From assembly GCF_004337985.1 (NCBI RefSeq), contig NW_021940939.1, forward strand, positions 1-35,520: a stretch of 35,520 nt of DNA. The letters run 5' to 3'. The position numbers and the translations under genes are program-made. Under the pieces are notes generated by a model. The model had not been told where the DNA came from and made no database searches. It saw nothing but the letters and a program-made list of their open reading frames with translations. The stretch comes from Pyricularia pennisetigena (Eukaryota; Ascomycota; Sordariomycetes; Magnaporthales; Pyriculariaceae). Position 1 is the stretch's first letter; each line of letters opens with the position of its first letter. Of the stretch, positions 1 through 10,608 are shown in pieces.

Positions 1-1060
1 CCTCAGCCGCTGGCCAATATGGTAGCGCTATGTCCTACAGGTTGAATGCTTCGATGCATCCCAAAAATGTGGGTTGTTAACTACACAGCTGCAAATCATG
101 CGAGAAGTCAAGATTGGTACAAGGCTAGGCATTGCTTTCTATATTCAAAATCGGTCATTAATCCAAGCTTATGATATTTCCGACAGTGATATGCTAGGTC
201 CTTGACTTCCAAGTTGCCCCGGGTGATGACACAGCCCATATTTCCGTTTGGATTTCTTTGACTATGTCTCGGCTTTCTCGGTTTTAGTTTTCCTTTAGGA
301 GGAACATTTGAAAGCATCGGTCGGACCTATTGCTTTTATTACAAAGCGAACGATAAAACCCGGTTGATAAAATCCCGGAACGTTTTGGTGCTCGCCGACT
401 CGGATAGTACATGCTTCTAGCACAGCACATACTAACGACGACAACCCTCTTTGAATTAGCTAACGATTACCGCGACGTCAATCAAACCAGCGTTTTAGGG
501 CCCCAGCCCTTGTCACTTTAAGCAAACGTACAGTCAGAAGCAAACCATCTTCCTGTGGACGACACAGATCAACCTTCTACATCCTTCACACGCATTGGGG
601 AACAGGCTCTTGGAGCCACTGTATATCCATCGGTCCTAGCTAAGCAAATCCTAGGATAGTACTAATAGTAGTAGAAGTGCTAATAGAGGGGGCTCCTATA
701 AATTTGACGCCATATCAGGCCCAAAGCTTGATCGTAGATCAAGTCAAATCTTCTTCAATCACACTTAACTGCTCAGTCGTGCTGCATAAGCCAGTAGCTG
801 CGTTATTTTAAGCTAGATCTCATTACAAAAAAAGTGACACCGGAGTACAACAATGATGTTTGAGCCAAAAGGGCAACGGAGGGTTGGGGCTTCACTTGGG
901 AGAAAATAACTGGGAACCGGCAATTAAACAGGGCAGATGCACGGAAAAAATGGGATCGGATTGATTCAAGAATGAGAGGGCAATCAACCCGACTAAGAAC
1001 GGTTGGGGAGCGATCTAATTTGAAGGCAATCGACGGAGCCGGACATGATCGTATTTGCCA
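1..1060. other. stretch without a convincing gene
   Basis: No family is recognised here. One ATG-initiated minus-strand ORF at 108-317 (69 aa, basic N-terminus, two Cys) could be a small protein or an exon, but no homology, signal peptide or splice context supports it. A degenerate TAG/TAC-type short repeat lies near 655-690. Confidence 0.5.
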
Positions 1061-1446
1061 CTTTCAATACAAACATAGAATCTTTGCAATGTGGGGACGG
1101 CTGAAGACTACTTGAGTCTCCTTGCTAGGATGGAGAAGCATCTAGTTTTGGCTGCTGTAAACATCCACTCTTAGCTCTAGTTAACTTATCCATCTGCGAA
1201 GGTATCTCGAAGCAGCTGTAAATGCTCCACTTGGCTAGTTAACCGAAGATCCACTGCTACAGTGCGAACGGGTCAGCAGACTACTTGGCCTGATTTCCAG
1301 AGGAACGTTTTCGTTGACATAAGCCTCGTGATCGCCTTCAGAGGTCGAATAGGTGCTCAGTTAACAAGGCAGTCCTAGTTGACACCGTATGGGGCAAGTA
1401 GAGAAAGTCAATTTGTTTAGCCGAGAGGAAGATGGTTATGCTCCTA
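1061..1446 (+). repeat. dispersed repeat R, copy 1
   Basis: This ~390-bp stretch aligns by eye with 17008-17384 over nearly its whole length. Shared blocks include ATGTGGGGACGGCT, CATCTGCGAA and GTATGGGGCA, plus a common end GAAGATGGTT followed by GCTCCTA. Identity looks like roughly 70-75% with small indels. No coding frame is evident. A third partial copy is inverted at 14236-14339. The TA at its right end is unoccupied here, whereas in copy 2 a Fot1-like element begins at that point. Confidence 0.75.
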
Positions 1447-2590
1447 ACTGTACAAATACGGCCACAATTCCTTGGTTACTTCTCAGCTTGTGTTCTGTTA
1501 TCGAAAACTTTGAACGCTATACTCAGTCGATATTATCCTATCTGCAGTGAGGGTTGGGTTGAGGGCCAACGGGTGGCGGCCGACCTTAGCCGAATTTGGG
1601 ATAAGGTTTCCAATTGTCTTCTAAATTGTTTATTCTTTACACCTTAGCTAGAACCTTTAGTTGATCAGTTTGCCTGCTTTGCCATTTTTGGATGAGCCAC
1701 TGAAGTACCTTCAATAGGCGGTAGCGCATTGCAACTTGTTGTTTGCTGATTTTAGCCTGGAGTGTCGAAAGAATAAACAGCAGATTGGTTGGTCGCTTGT
1801 GAACTGCACCGTTCAACCACTCGGCCCACAGATTCACCAACACGTGCCGCCTCAGATCGATTTTCTACTTAGCCCTTCTCTTTTCGGCTTTCTTTTTCTG
1901 CCTGGAAAAAAGACAGATTTCCAGACGTGGAACACGATCCACTCTTTTATCCGCCCCTCTTGTTGAACTCCTCCGCCCAGCACCCAACGTATCCTGACTC
2001 GGCTCTCGACCTGTCCCGGCTCAGTGCAACCGTCGGCCAGGTTTGGAGCCAGTCAAGGATGTTCCAAAGGGCGGGCTGTATATCCACCAGATTATCAAGT
2101 TCCAACTTCCTCTCTGGTCTGAGGTGATGTGTAATTGTATTTTGGTCTGACTAAATGGCGATCTGAAGTGCTTCGATGTCGTGATGGAGGGCAAGGTCTA
2201 ACAATTGCCCATTTGATTTTGTTCCTCATGGATTGTGAGGTCTTTGTAATATTTATAGCCATCACCTCGGCACGTTTGGGTAATTGTGCCTGAGTGGACC
2301 ACACGGCACAATAAATAGAAATAAGCTGCAAACTCTTACAACGTGTCCCGGCCATTTTTAATGAGAGTCCCAAGGTCACCGGAGCTTTCAATCGGCCTGC
2401 AAGATGCTAACTACACTGCCACCCTGGTCTGTCGCGATGGCTTTTACACAGTACAAATAACTTCCTAAGCCCACCGGGATCATGTACAAACCGATTTTGT
2501 TCCGACATGGCGAGCAGCCAGGACGTATATGGTGGTGTGGACTTTGACATGACCTGCGCAACTGTAGTTGTTGACGTGCATTTGGAATGG
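1447..2590. other. stretch without a convincing gene
   Basis: Short ORFs occur on both strands (for example minus 1637-1843 and 2095-2391), but none shows a motif I recognise. Stops interrupt every attempt to extend the minus-strand frames, so this may be decayed coding or transposon sequence. Confidence 0.4.
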
Positions 2591-2860
2591 TCAAGATTGC
2601 GACTCTGAGCTGCAGTCGGTAGCAACTAATGCTTTGCAGTACATTCTATGCTCCATGTCGGTGAAGAAACGGCTTTTAGGGCTTGTTGAGCTCCCGCTTG
2701 TCTTGAACTTCCATTCATAGCACTGGAGCCTGGTTACTGGTCCCGGGCAGCTCCCCAATCTGGTATTGGAATCTTTCACTAAATATGAATGGAAACAGAG
2801 TAATAAATGGAAGCAGACAAGTGACCTCAGACGGAATGCATAGGTACAAAGTGAAAACAT
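2591..2860 (-). CDS. possible small secreted protein (89 aa), unsupported
   Basis: I do not recognise this ORF. From the first ATG (complement of 2858-2860) it would encode 89 aa. The N-terminus is short and basic, followed by a Leu/Cys/Phe-rich hydrophobic stretch (about residues 8-28) that resembles a signal peptide, then a polar tail with four cysteines. Small secreted Cys proteins are common in fungi, which is the only reason to list it. No intron, TATA box or homologue is visible, and overlapping frames are also open. It may well be a chance ORF. Confidence 0.2.
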   Translation of the reverse strand: MFSLCTYAFRLRSLVCFHLLLCFHSYLVKDSNTRLGSCPGPVTRLQCYEWKFKTSGSSTSPKSRFFTDMEHRMYCKALVATDCSSESQS

Positions 2861-2896
2861 CCTGCTTCGTCGCCCCTTTTGCTTAGCCTTCGTCAC

Positions 2897-3868
2897 AAAA
2901 CTAGCATGCGAAGAAGCTTTGAAATGGCAAGTACAATGTTTGTTTATTATTTATAAAGTCCTCGGTAAACAACACGGCCAGTGCAGTCCTAGCGGAGTTC
3001 ACGGCACGACAGTCTGCCGGCGATAGAGCCTAGCTCTTCAAATAATGAAGCCACTGGTGTATGAGTACTGCAGTTGTATTCTTTTCTCAGGAATCTTCAC
3101 CAAGGCAGACTTCCTCTGCAATGGGCGGCATTGTGAGCTTAAAAGCCATATGACACGACATTGAGCTACTGCGTAACTCATAAGACTGCTTGCACGGAAC
3201 CCTGTAGACTTGAAATATTTGTCGTTTAGTCCGCGCGTGCTTATTTTCAGCTGACTTGCACACGACATCTTCACGCTCAGTAGATGAAATCGCACCCTTA
3301 GCCTGGCTCACAAACGGATGCTTCATTTTGATGAGAATCGATCTTATCCTTCTTCTTATGTCCTATAAAAGTCTCATTCCAGAGTTGCGTGGAACGTTGC
3401 TTTTGGACGACTTGGCATGCGCTCTTTAAAGCCAATAGATTTAGCAATCGACTGATTCCTGCCTACAGCAGTATCCAATAGAAACAAGAGAGGGCTGGGC
3501 GCCTACCCTCATTAAGAACTGGATGAAGACACTACTTGCTTTTCAATCTAAAAGCTGGAAGGCCAACACACGCCACTATGACAGTCTTTGGATTCACCAG
3601 CCAATAACAGCGTCGATAATCGAAGGAAACACGTGCGGATCTGCACCAGAGAAGCGAGCTCGATATCCCCTTTCTGCGATACGCTTCCTGACCTGGTGTT
3701 CCGGCTTTTTCATTGAGCTTTATGGCAAGATTTTGATTTGCTGTCACTTCCGAAAACTAGTACCTCTGCGAGCGCCGGGTCAATGTCCACGTCCCTCATT
3801 AGATCTGTTTTTCCATCTACTTTCCTAATCCCACCTTTGGCCCACTAGACTTACTTGATCAGAACATT
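2897..3868. other. upstream region of PRM1, no gene recognised
   Basis: A plus-strand ORF at 3523-3828 (101 aa) and overlapping minus-strand ORFs show no recognisable motif. The last few hundred bases probably hold the PRM1 promoter and 5' UTR, but no clear TATA element was identified. Confidence 0.4.
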
Positions 3869-5899
3869 ATGAAGATCCCGGATTTGCCCAAAGGTTTGAA
3901 ATGTGTTTCTATGGGCACAAAATTTGCCTTTGAACCGCGGCCGCTGCCTCAGGTGCGCAAAAATCAACCAGCTCCCTACCTTGGTCTCAGATCTAGACTA
4001 TCTCAGATCTGGCTCAATTGTTGGACAGCACTGTTCATCCTCGTGCTGGCTCGGCTTGTTATGCTCATCTCCGGTCTAAACGAGAACATCACTGATGCGA
4101 AGGAAAAGGCACTCTCTGCTTGCACAAAGGTCGAAGATATAGGTAGCGCTATGGCGTCTATGCCGCACTACCTCTCGCACGGAGTTAACAAACTGGCTGT
4201 AGAAAGTATTTCCCGCGAGGTCAGAGGCACGGTGAATATGCTCCTCTTGGTTCTCACAATCGTCGAGAACATCATTTACTTCGCCATCAACTTTCATATT
4301 GGAACGTATGTCTGCCTCATCGCCGCCTTTATTCACGGTGTCTTCGACGTTGGCATTGATGCCGCGGACGCCATGGCTGGGCAAATGAGCAACGCCATCG
4401 GCAAGATTACCGAAGGCCTCAACGACGAGGTCAACAAGTTTCAAAGCACCATCAACGATTTAGTAAGCAAACTCAACAAAGGGACCAGCCTCGGCGGTCT
4501 CCTAGGCGGTGCTGCTACCGTGCCCAAGTTAGATATCTCTGGTAGTCTGGGTGATCTGAAGAGCATCCACATCGACAGTGGCGATTTCGTACGTAGCCTT
4601 AAAGACATGAAAGCAAAGACTCCGACTTTCGACGACGTGCGAAACTTCACCAAACGGACCATCGCCGTTCCTTTTGATCTCGCGAGGAAGCAACTCAACG
4701 AAAGCTCTGGCGCGTGGGTGCCGCCAGATGATATGTTCCCGCTGGCACCAAAACAGTCGTTGTCGTTCTGCTCCGACAATACGGCTGTCGCCGACTTCTT
4801 CAACGGGCTATATAGGATCGTGCATCGTACCCAAATCGTGTTGCTCGTGATCATGCCGATCCTCGCCTCGCTTGCATGCATCCTTATGGCGGTGCTAGAA
4901 GCCAGACGGTACTATAACCAAAAGAAACTTGCTCAACAGATGCTCGATGGGGAGTACGACGCCATGGACGCTCTTTACCAAGGATCTCGTCCACTCTCGT
5001 CTGCTTTGGGCTTGTGGATCGGAAACAAGCTGAAGCGGAGCGATCGTGAGTATCTTGCTAGGTGGGCCTGGGCCTATGTGACATCGGCGCCTGCGCTTTT
5101 TGTGTTTTGGCTGGCAGTCGCTGGCATGCTTTCCTGTCTTTGCCAGCTTATCATTCTTCGGCTGGTAAAGAAGGAGGCGCCTGCGCTGATCAACAGGGTC
5201 GGCGATTTTGCCAAGGATGTGGTGAGCACCCTCGATGAAGTGTCGACCAGGTGGGCCACCGACGCGAACAAGGTTCTGGTCAAGCATACCAACGAGATCA
5301 ACACCAAGCTCCTCAGCAACGTAAAGACGGCAACTTCAGCAGTCAATAACACACTCAGTACTTTCCAGACCGAGATGAACAAGCGATTGGACGACGTTTT
5401 CGAAGGCACTGTACTGCATAACGTCGTCAAGGACGTGGTTCGATGTCTGCTGGGGCTCAAGATCGAGGCGGTCGAAAACGGAATAAAGTGGGTCAACGAA
5501 CAAGCACATTTTTCCTTCCCGCTCTTCCCCCGAGATTTGTTCAGCTCTGGGGCGCAGCAATCCATCTTGGGCGATTCGAACATGACTTCATTTCTCTCAA
5601 GCCCATCCACTGTAACGACCGATGAGATCTCTGCGGCTGTGTACCAGGTCATCGACCGCCTGCGAAATGGAATGATCCGTGACGCACTCATCTCGGTCGG
5701 CTTGCTGCTGGTATACCTTGTCTTTGTGCTGGTGGGTGTGATTCGCTTACTATTCAACATCAAGGGACCCACAGGACCCGTTGGCAGTACTACAGCCAAC
5801 ACATCAATACCGATTTCACGATTGAGACTTTGCAGCACAAGTACGAGGAGCCAGCAGCTAGTGCACCAAGAGACCCCACCACAAGCCCACACAGACTAG
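3869..5899 (+). CDS. PRM1: plasma membrane fusion protein Prm1
   Basis: This is a multispanning membrane protein of the Prm1 family, which stabilises plasma-membrane fusion when cells or hyphae fuse in mating and anastomosis. The single 676-aa frame shows the family layout. A hydrophobic segment (about 52-69) follows the conserved block PYLGLRSRLSQIW. A second long hydrophobic stretch (122-160) comes next, and two further spans lie near 323-344 and 407-430. The last span is near 607-629. Long, weakly amphipathic loops lie between them. A Cys in the ALSAC motif (residue 85) fits the conserved cysteines through which yeast Prm1 forms disulphide-linked dimers. The ATG at 3869 has purines around it but the first ~30 residues look unlike relatives, so the start is uncertain. 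After the last span the frame gives a short low-complexity tail. The next frame is also open to about 5926, so a C-terminal intron, frameshift or decay is possible. Confidence 0.9.
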   Translation: MKIPDLPKGLKCVSMGTKFAFEPRPLPQVRKNQPAPYLGLRSRLSQIWLNCWTALFILVLARLVMLISGLNENITDAKEKALSACTKVEDIGSAMASMPHYLSHGVNKLAVESISREVRGTVNMLLLVLTIVENIIYFAINFHIGTYVCLIAAFIHGVFDVGIDAADAMAGQMSNAIGKITEGLNDEVNKFQSTINDLVSKLNKGTSLGGLLGGAATVPKLDISGSLGDLKSIHIDSGDFVRSLKDMKAKTPTFDDVRNFTKRTIAVPFDLARKQLNESSGAWVPPDDMFPLAPKQSLSFCSDNTAVADFFNGLYRIVHRTQIVLLVIMPILASLACILMAVLEARRYYNQKKLAQQMLDGEYDAMDALYQGSRPLSSALGLWIGNKLKRSDREYLARWAWAYVTSAPALFVFWLAVAGMLSCLCQLIILRLVKKEAPALINRVGDFAKDVVSTLDEVSTRWATDANKVLVKHTNEINTKLLSNVKTATSAVNNTLSTFQTEMNKRLDDVFEGTVLHNVVKDVVRCLLGLKIEAVENGIKWVNEQAHFSFPLFPRDLFSSGAQQSILGDSNMTSFLSSPSTVTTDEISAAVYQVIDRLRNGMIRDALISVGLLLVYLVFVLVGVIRLLFNIKGPTGPVGSTTANTSIPISRLRLCSTSTRSQQLVHQETPPQAHTD

Positions 5900-6335
5900 C
5901 CCCGTGGACAACGGTCTCGTGACTTTATCGCAGGATGAAATGCTGCTATTCTATCAATGCTATCTTATCAATAAGGACGGACAGTGGGGTTATGGCCCTA
6001 AATCTCGGAGGTACGGAGACATGTGAGTGAGGACCTGACATTGGTTTCTCGCGCAGAGCCTGAAAAAGCTTGCAGTCCTCCGGATAGCTTCGATATGAGA
6101 TCATAATATGTAGGAGTAAAATAGAATTTTATGCTGTAAAGTATTATTTCTCGGCGTGACAGCTAAATGACTTACGGCTGAATCTAATCAACTGTTTTGC
6201 TGAAGAACAATGACACAAACGGTATGCAAATCGTAAACACGCAAAGTAAGTAACACTGAAATGAAATACGAGAGACGAATCGTTCTCCAAGAAAGCTGTG
6301 TACCAAGCTCAAATGCCTCACCGAGAAAATCCAGC
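5900..6335. other. intergenic region between PRM1 and 6336
   Basis: AT-rich sequence with no convincing ORF. It probably contains the 3' UTRs of the two convergent genes on either side. Confidence 0.5.
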
Positions 6336-6662
6336 CTAATCTTTCTCGTACCGCCTCCTAACCTTAGCTCGATAATCTGCCGGGAGCTGGAACCTCACAG
6401 TTTTGACAACTGGCTTTTTGGAGCGTGTGCACGGTCGTTTGTGGATTAAATCATTCTGTACTCTGATCTCATCCATTGTGTGTTTGTCATGGATTCTAGG
6501 CCTTGAGGTCTGTTTCGTAGTCAGTGCTGGCTCATGTCGTTCGGACTTCCGCCTAGACTTTCTATATTCTGTGGTCCAAACATAGCAGCTAGTGTTAGAC
6601 GAGGATCCCTTGTCGGGATAGAAGTACTGCACTGTGTGCCTATAGATGCAGTGCCATGACAT
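6336..6662 (-). CDS. hypothetical small basic protein (108 aa)
   Basis: I do not recognise the family. The chosen ATG (complement of 6660-6662) has a strong fungal context, ACC just before ATG, and a TATA-like box lies about 70 bp upstream. The 108-aa product is rich in Arg, Lys and His. It ends in a very basic tail containing the motif KTVRFQLPADYRAKVRRRY, which looks like conserved rather than random sequence and might bind nucleic acid. There is no hydrophobic segment. An upstream in-frame extension uses only TTG. It is convergent with PRM1 and lies upstream-adjacent to the 3' end of the patatin gene. The function is unknown. Confidence 0.4.
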   Translation of the reverse strand: MSWHCIYRHTVQYFYPDKGSSSNTSCYVWTTEYRKSRRKSERHEPALTTKQTSRPRIHDKHTMDEIRVQNDLIHKRPCTRSKKPVVKTVRFQLPADYRAKVRRRYEKD

Positions 6663-6730
6663 GGTTCCAATGCTCTGGGCTCCGTCAGACCTAGTTTCAC
6701 AGCTGGAGGAAAGCAAGTTGTCTGTATACG

Positions 6731-6740
6731 GTATATATAC
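6731..6740 (-). promoter_or_regulatory. TATA-like box upstream of 6336-6662
   Basis: A perfect palindrome GTATATATAC about 70 bp upstream of the ATG of the small basic ORF, at a plausible distance for a core promoter. Confidence 0.35.
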
Positions 6741-6890
6741 TCAGGCTATGGAAAGCATAATTTGGACGTTGGGAACCCATAAATGGCTTAGTTATATCTA
6801 GCTAATACAAAGATTTGTGGAATAAGATTCCGCACAGTAATCTCCTTCCACTCATGAACTCAATACAGAATTGGCTCTGTTTTCACTCAC

Positions 6891-9800
6891 TCACTTGATT
6901 CGTTGGCGTTTACGACGGCCCTCATTTGAATCCTCTGTCACGCTTCTACGGTGGTCGATTGTTCCAAATCTTGCACCTAATTTCTGGTCTTCAGCCAATT
7001 TTTGAATCGTGAATGGCGAGCCACTTATGTGGCATCCTCCCCCTGAGCCTTCATGTAAGCAAAGTTGGAAAGGCTCGTCCAATCTGGAGACCCGAATCTT
7101 CACATGCGTACAGAAATTACCGTTGGCATCGCTGCAAGAGCCATTCCAAAAATCACCCGGTAGTGTGACATTGTTGATTTGCAGAAAAGCAGCTTCTCCA
7201 TTCAACTGGGTCATCAGCGCATCGAACGCGGCCGTATTAGCCCGCAATCGGCAGGATATGCTACCTGTGCATTCATACTGGTTATCCGCTCGATATGGGA
7301 TGGCATCTCCATCTAGCGTGAAGACGAAGAGCTCGGCACGGATGCGAGAGACCAAGTCGTTCAGCTCTGGAGATTGTAACATCGTTTCTTGGGCTGCCTC
7401 CTCTATTTCTTCCATTTTCGAAAGATCGTCCAAATGGGGTTCTGCACCAGGAAACTTCACGTCAAATCGAAAAAAGCCACTCTTGGAGTTTTCGATGGTC
7501 TGTTGACTGAGTAACTGCTTCCAAGCCCTGTCGGAGTCGCCAAGCTTCCAAAATGCCCTGATCAGGCGTGGTATAAAAGAGTCTTTCCAGAAGCAACGAG
7601 AGCTTCTCTGCCGACCGCCTCGCAAAGGACAGCCTGTTCCCAATGAAACAAACAAGCTGGGTTCTCGAGTGTTCGGGAACAAAGCTCCCACTTCATGTAG
7701 TGCTATTGAAGCCGGATTGTTGTAGAGCAGGCCTCCGTCTTGAAACGTCCCGACACCTGCAATATGCCGCGGCCGGAAATAGCTTCCAGGGGTTAGCCGG
7801 GGTTCCAAAGGGGGAGGTAGGTTGAGCAAACCTACAATGGGGCTGCGGTGGCGCATCTTATACTATAGCCATGTCAGCATAGCTCAAAACGGCAATTGAG
7901 TATGTCTGGGGACTTACATCTCCCATAAAAGAGGGCGGGCGGCAGGGTCAGTTGTCATCACACTGTAGTCTGTATGCTAGCTTAGGATTTGCTTTGCTTG
8001 AAACTTCTGTCAGTGGACTGTTCGAACTCACCGCAGTGATTCTTGCGATTGCCAACAGCGTTGTAATTGGTGAAAACAGACGCGCTGGTGTCTTTGATGC
8101 TTGTGACGATGATTCCGGCGAGGATTCCCATCTCGCTCTCGACCGAACTGTCCAAAATGCATTTCCTCCCAAACACCCTCTGGAGCACAGACTCGAGATT
8201 CTTAGGGGGGTATCGGCCGTCACATATTATAGATATTAGGAATTGCAAGACGGCGGAGATGAGTGGTATTTTGAGGCTTGCTCGTCGCTGGAATGCCGTA
8301 TGAGACAGCTGCTTGAAGGTTGCCAGACATTTCTCAATGTCCCATCCATTCATGACGAGGCCCGCCGTCGTGATCGCTCCTGGTCTGCTGGTCAGGGATG
8401 GTAGATGGTCACTATGCAGGAGGAGTGGGAACATATACACTCACCGGAGCTAGTGCCGTAGATCAGGTCAAAGTGGCGCTGGATTGGGTAGTTGGGGAGC
8501 CGCAGCTGGTCTTGCAGTGTCCGCAAGAACTGTAACGGAGCGACACCTCTCACGCCTCCTCCGTCAATGCTTAGAACACGTATACTAGCATTTTCGGGTC
8601 GCACCCGAATTGCCAGACTTCCGACACCAGCCCCACATATGAAACATTGATTGACATGGTAGACCCACGGATCCAAGTCGTTTTTGTTCCCAAAAACTTT
8701 TACGCAGTTTTCGCAAACGGAATGTCCGCAGGAAAGACCAAACTGAGGCCTGCGTGCAACACAGCTAAAGCAAGTTTCATGTGACCGCAGCTTCGACCAG
8801 TGGCCAGAAAACCTTCCCATCAGTCGTTTGTGAGCTTCAGCCGCTGATGGAAGAGTCAAAAACCTTTTATACTGTAAGGAAAGCTCCCGCCGTACCAGTG
8901 CCACAAAAGAGGGTTGATCAAGAAAACGTTTTGCCTCTTTAGCCACCAGCGTTGCTTCACAGCACACCTTCTGACAGCTCTCTTCATATATGGATCTAAA
9001 AACGTCCCCAATCTCAAAGACTTGAGATGATTGATTAGCCAAGGTTGCAACAGCAGCCGAAGGTACAACTTACAATGCATCCCAGGAGGGTATTGATGCA
9101 GTATAAAGCAGGACGATATGACAGGAATGACAAAGGATTTCAAAACTTGAAATGAATCCACGCTGCCAACAAATCTTGCAACATGCGCTTCGATGTCCTC
9201 TATTCTGGATAACCCGCTCCTGGATAGATGAATGAGGTCCAGAGCTTGCTTCCTTTCTAGATTTGCAGATTCGCCAGCAAAGTCAAGGAAGCCGGCAAGA
9301 TGATGCGCAGAAAACAGAAACTTTCGTTTTTCTTTCAGCAGTTGACCCTCTTTGCCGATCGCTAGCAGCTTGTTTTTAAGCTTGACATATTGTTGTGTCT
9401 CGTCGGCACCGTTAGGGACTTTATGGAACCGAACGTCAGAAAAATAGCACCGCAGCTTTTTCATGAGATTCTCAGAAACATGACTGCTCATCTCGCCATG
9501 TAAAACCACAACGAGGCAGGCAAAGGGTCCGTGTTCTGTTGGTTTATCTAATTTGACCCAGGCCTTCATGAGTTCGACCACTTTGGTCCATCCACCTATA
9601 TCTTTCGCGATAACGCAAATGACATCACTGAATGGCATTAGGATGTGATGATGTATCAGGCTTGCAAAATCGATAGGTCTGTCTATATGTTGGCCATCTA
9701 AGGATGGGGTTCGAATGGAAGTGTCATGACATTTGAAGGTTTTCCCACTCTGAGCCAGCTTCCGAGGTATGTCCGCACTTGCGACCAACAACGGCCTTCT

Positions 9801-10067
9801 ATCAGTGACAGTCGAAGGCGACGTGAATAGTTGTATCTCACCACTTGTGACCCGTGGAGCTTCGACCCCAAGCGTGGCGAGTATGCGGGCCTTGATCGCA
9901 TTTCCAACGACTACAACAAACAAAGGACACTGTTCTTTTGGACGCTGTAGACTATCTAGCAATTGCGTGGGTCGTCTGGAGACTTCAAGCCGGTATGGTG
10001 CATGATTTGCGTGAGACTCCTTTGACTTCAGTAGTCGTAACCAGGTAGAATGCTTGCAAGACAACAT
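6891..10067 (-). CDS. RING-patatin phospholipase, six exons (962 aa model)
   Basis: My model joins complement of 10067-9074, 9020-8445, 8379-8032, 7969-7918, 7862-7836 and 7782-6891. That is 2889 nt, exactly 963 codons. The introns are 53, 65, 62, 55 and 53 nt, all GT-AG (donors GTAAGT, GTGAGT, GTGAGT, GTAAGT, GTAGGT). The N-terminal ~330 aa resemble the GTPase-like region, without an obvious P-loop, seen in fungal FabD/lysophospholipase-like proteins. A RING-type zinc finger follows (Cys415, 418, 429, His431, Cys434, 437, 457, 460). The patatin domain comes next: oxyanion loop GGGVRG at 485-490, nucleophile motif GTSSG at 520-524 (Ser522), and catalytic Asp681 in QDGGLLYNNP. Both dyad residues are present, so acyl-hydrolase activity on lipids is likely. 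The exon joins restore the family block WEIIRCATAAPFYF. The biological role is unknown. Related architectures have been proposed to act in lipid signalling or innate-type recognition, which is inference here. Confidence 0.88.
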
Positions 10068-10608
10068 GCCTGAGGATTTTGGGATTTCACTTGGGTCACT
10101 TTAGATAGGGGAAGGAGGGTCTTTATCTGTAAATGTATAGAGAAATTGGAGCTACAACCTAACACGTTGTCATCGGGATAAAGTGTTGGTAGGCTTGGGT
10201 TTGATTGTGGAAGAAACTGTCGTCGCAGTGCCACATTGAGCGGCTGTGGGGGAAAGGCAAGATCTTCAGTTTTCTTTTGGCCCAAAACTTGCTAGCGCCC
10301 TTCTTGGTGGAAACTCTTCGTCTTGTTGACTAGAAAGCCATTAAATGCTTTTGAGCCATACATTAGCGCATACAAGTCTACCGAAATCCGGTGTAATCAT
10401 GGTTAGTTGTCATAGGCAAGATTGTATCTTCTCAGGTAATTGTCTACTTATATGTAATCCTAGAAGCTGCTTATAAAGGAAAATAGAACTGAAGAAACGT
10501 GATAAATACAGTTAAATACTCCTTATATTGCTTTATTACTTGGACACTCAAATATCTGTTCAGATCACAGAAGTGAAAGTTTCATATCAGTAACTATAGA
10601 AACGTACG
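10068..10608. promoter_or_regulatory. divergent intergenic region
   Basis: About 540 bp separate the starts of the patatin gene (minus) and the Ser/Thr-rich membrane protein (plus). A shared bidirectional promoter is possible. The half next to the plus-strand gene (10490-10600) is AT-rich. No specific operator or TATA box could be assigned with confidence. A minus-strand ORF at 10028-10285 overlaps the patatin start in another frame and shows no motif. Confidence 0.4.

Noticed and set aside
2388..2625. Spliced Cys-rich secreted protein joining minus ORFs at 2591-2860 and 2388-2625
   Set aside because: No GT-AG pair joins the frames in a convincing way, and the Cys spacing matches no family I know.
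4076..5892. Long minus-strand ORFs over PRM1 (122, 146, 130 and 272 aa)
   Set aside because: They are antisense shadows of a recognised membrane protein and have no motif of their own.
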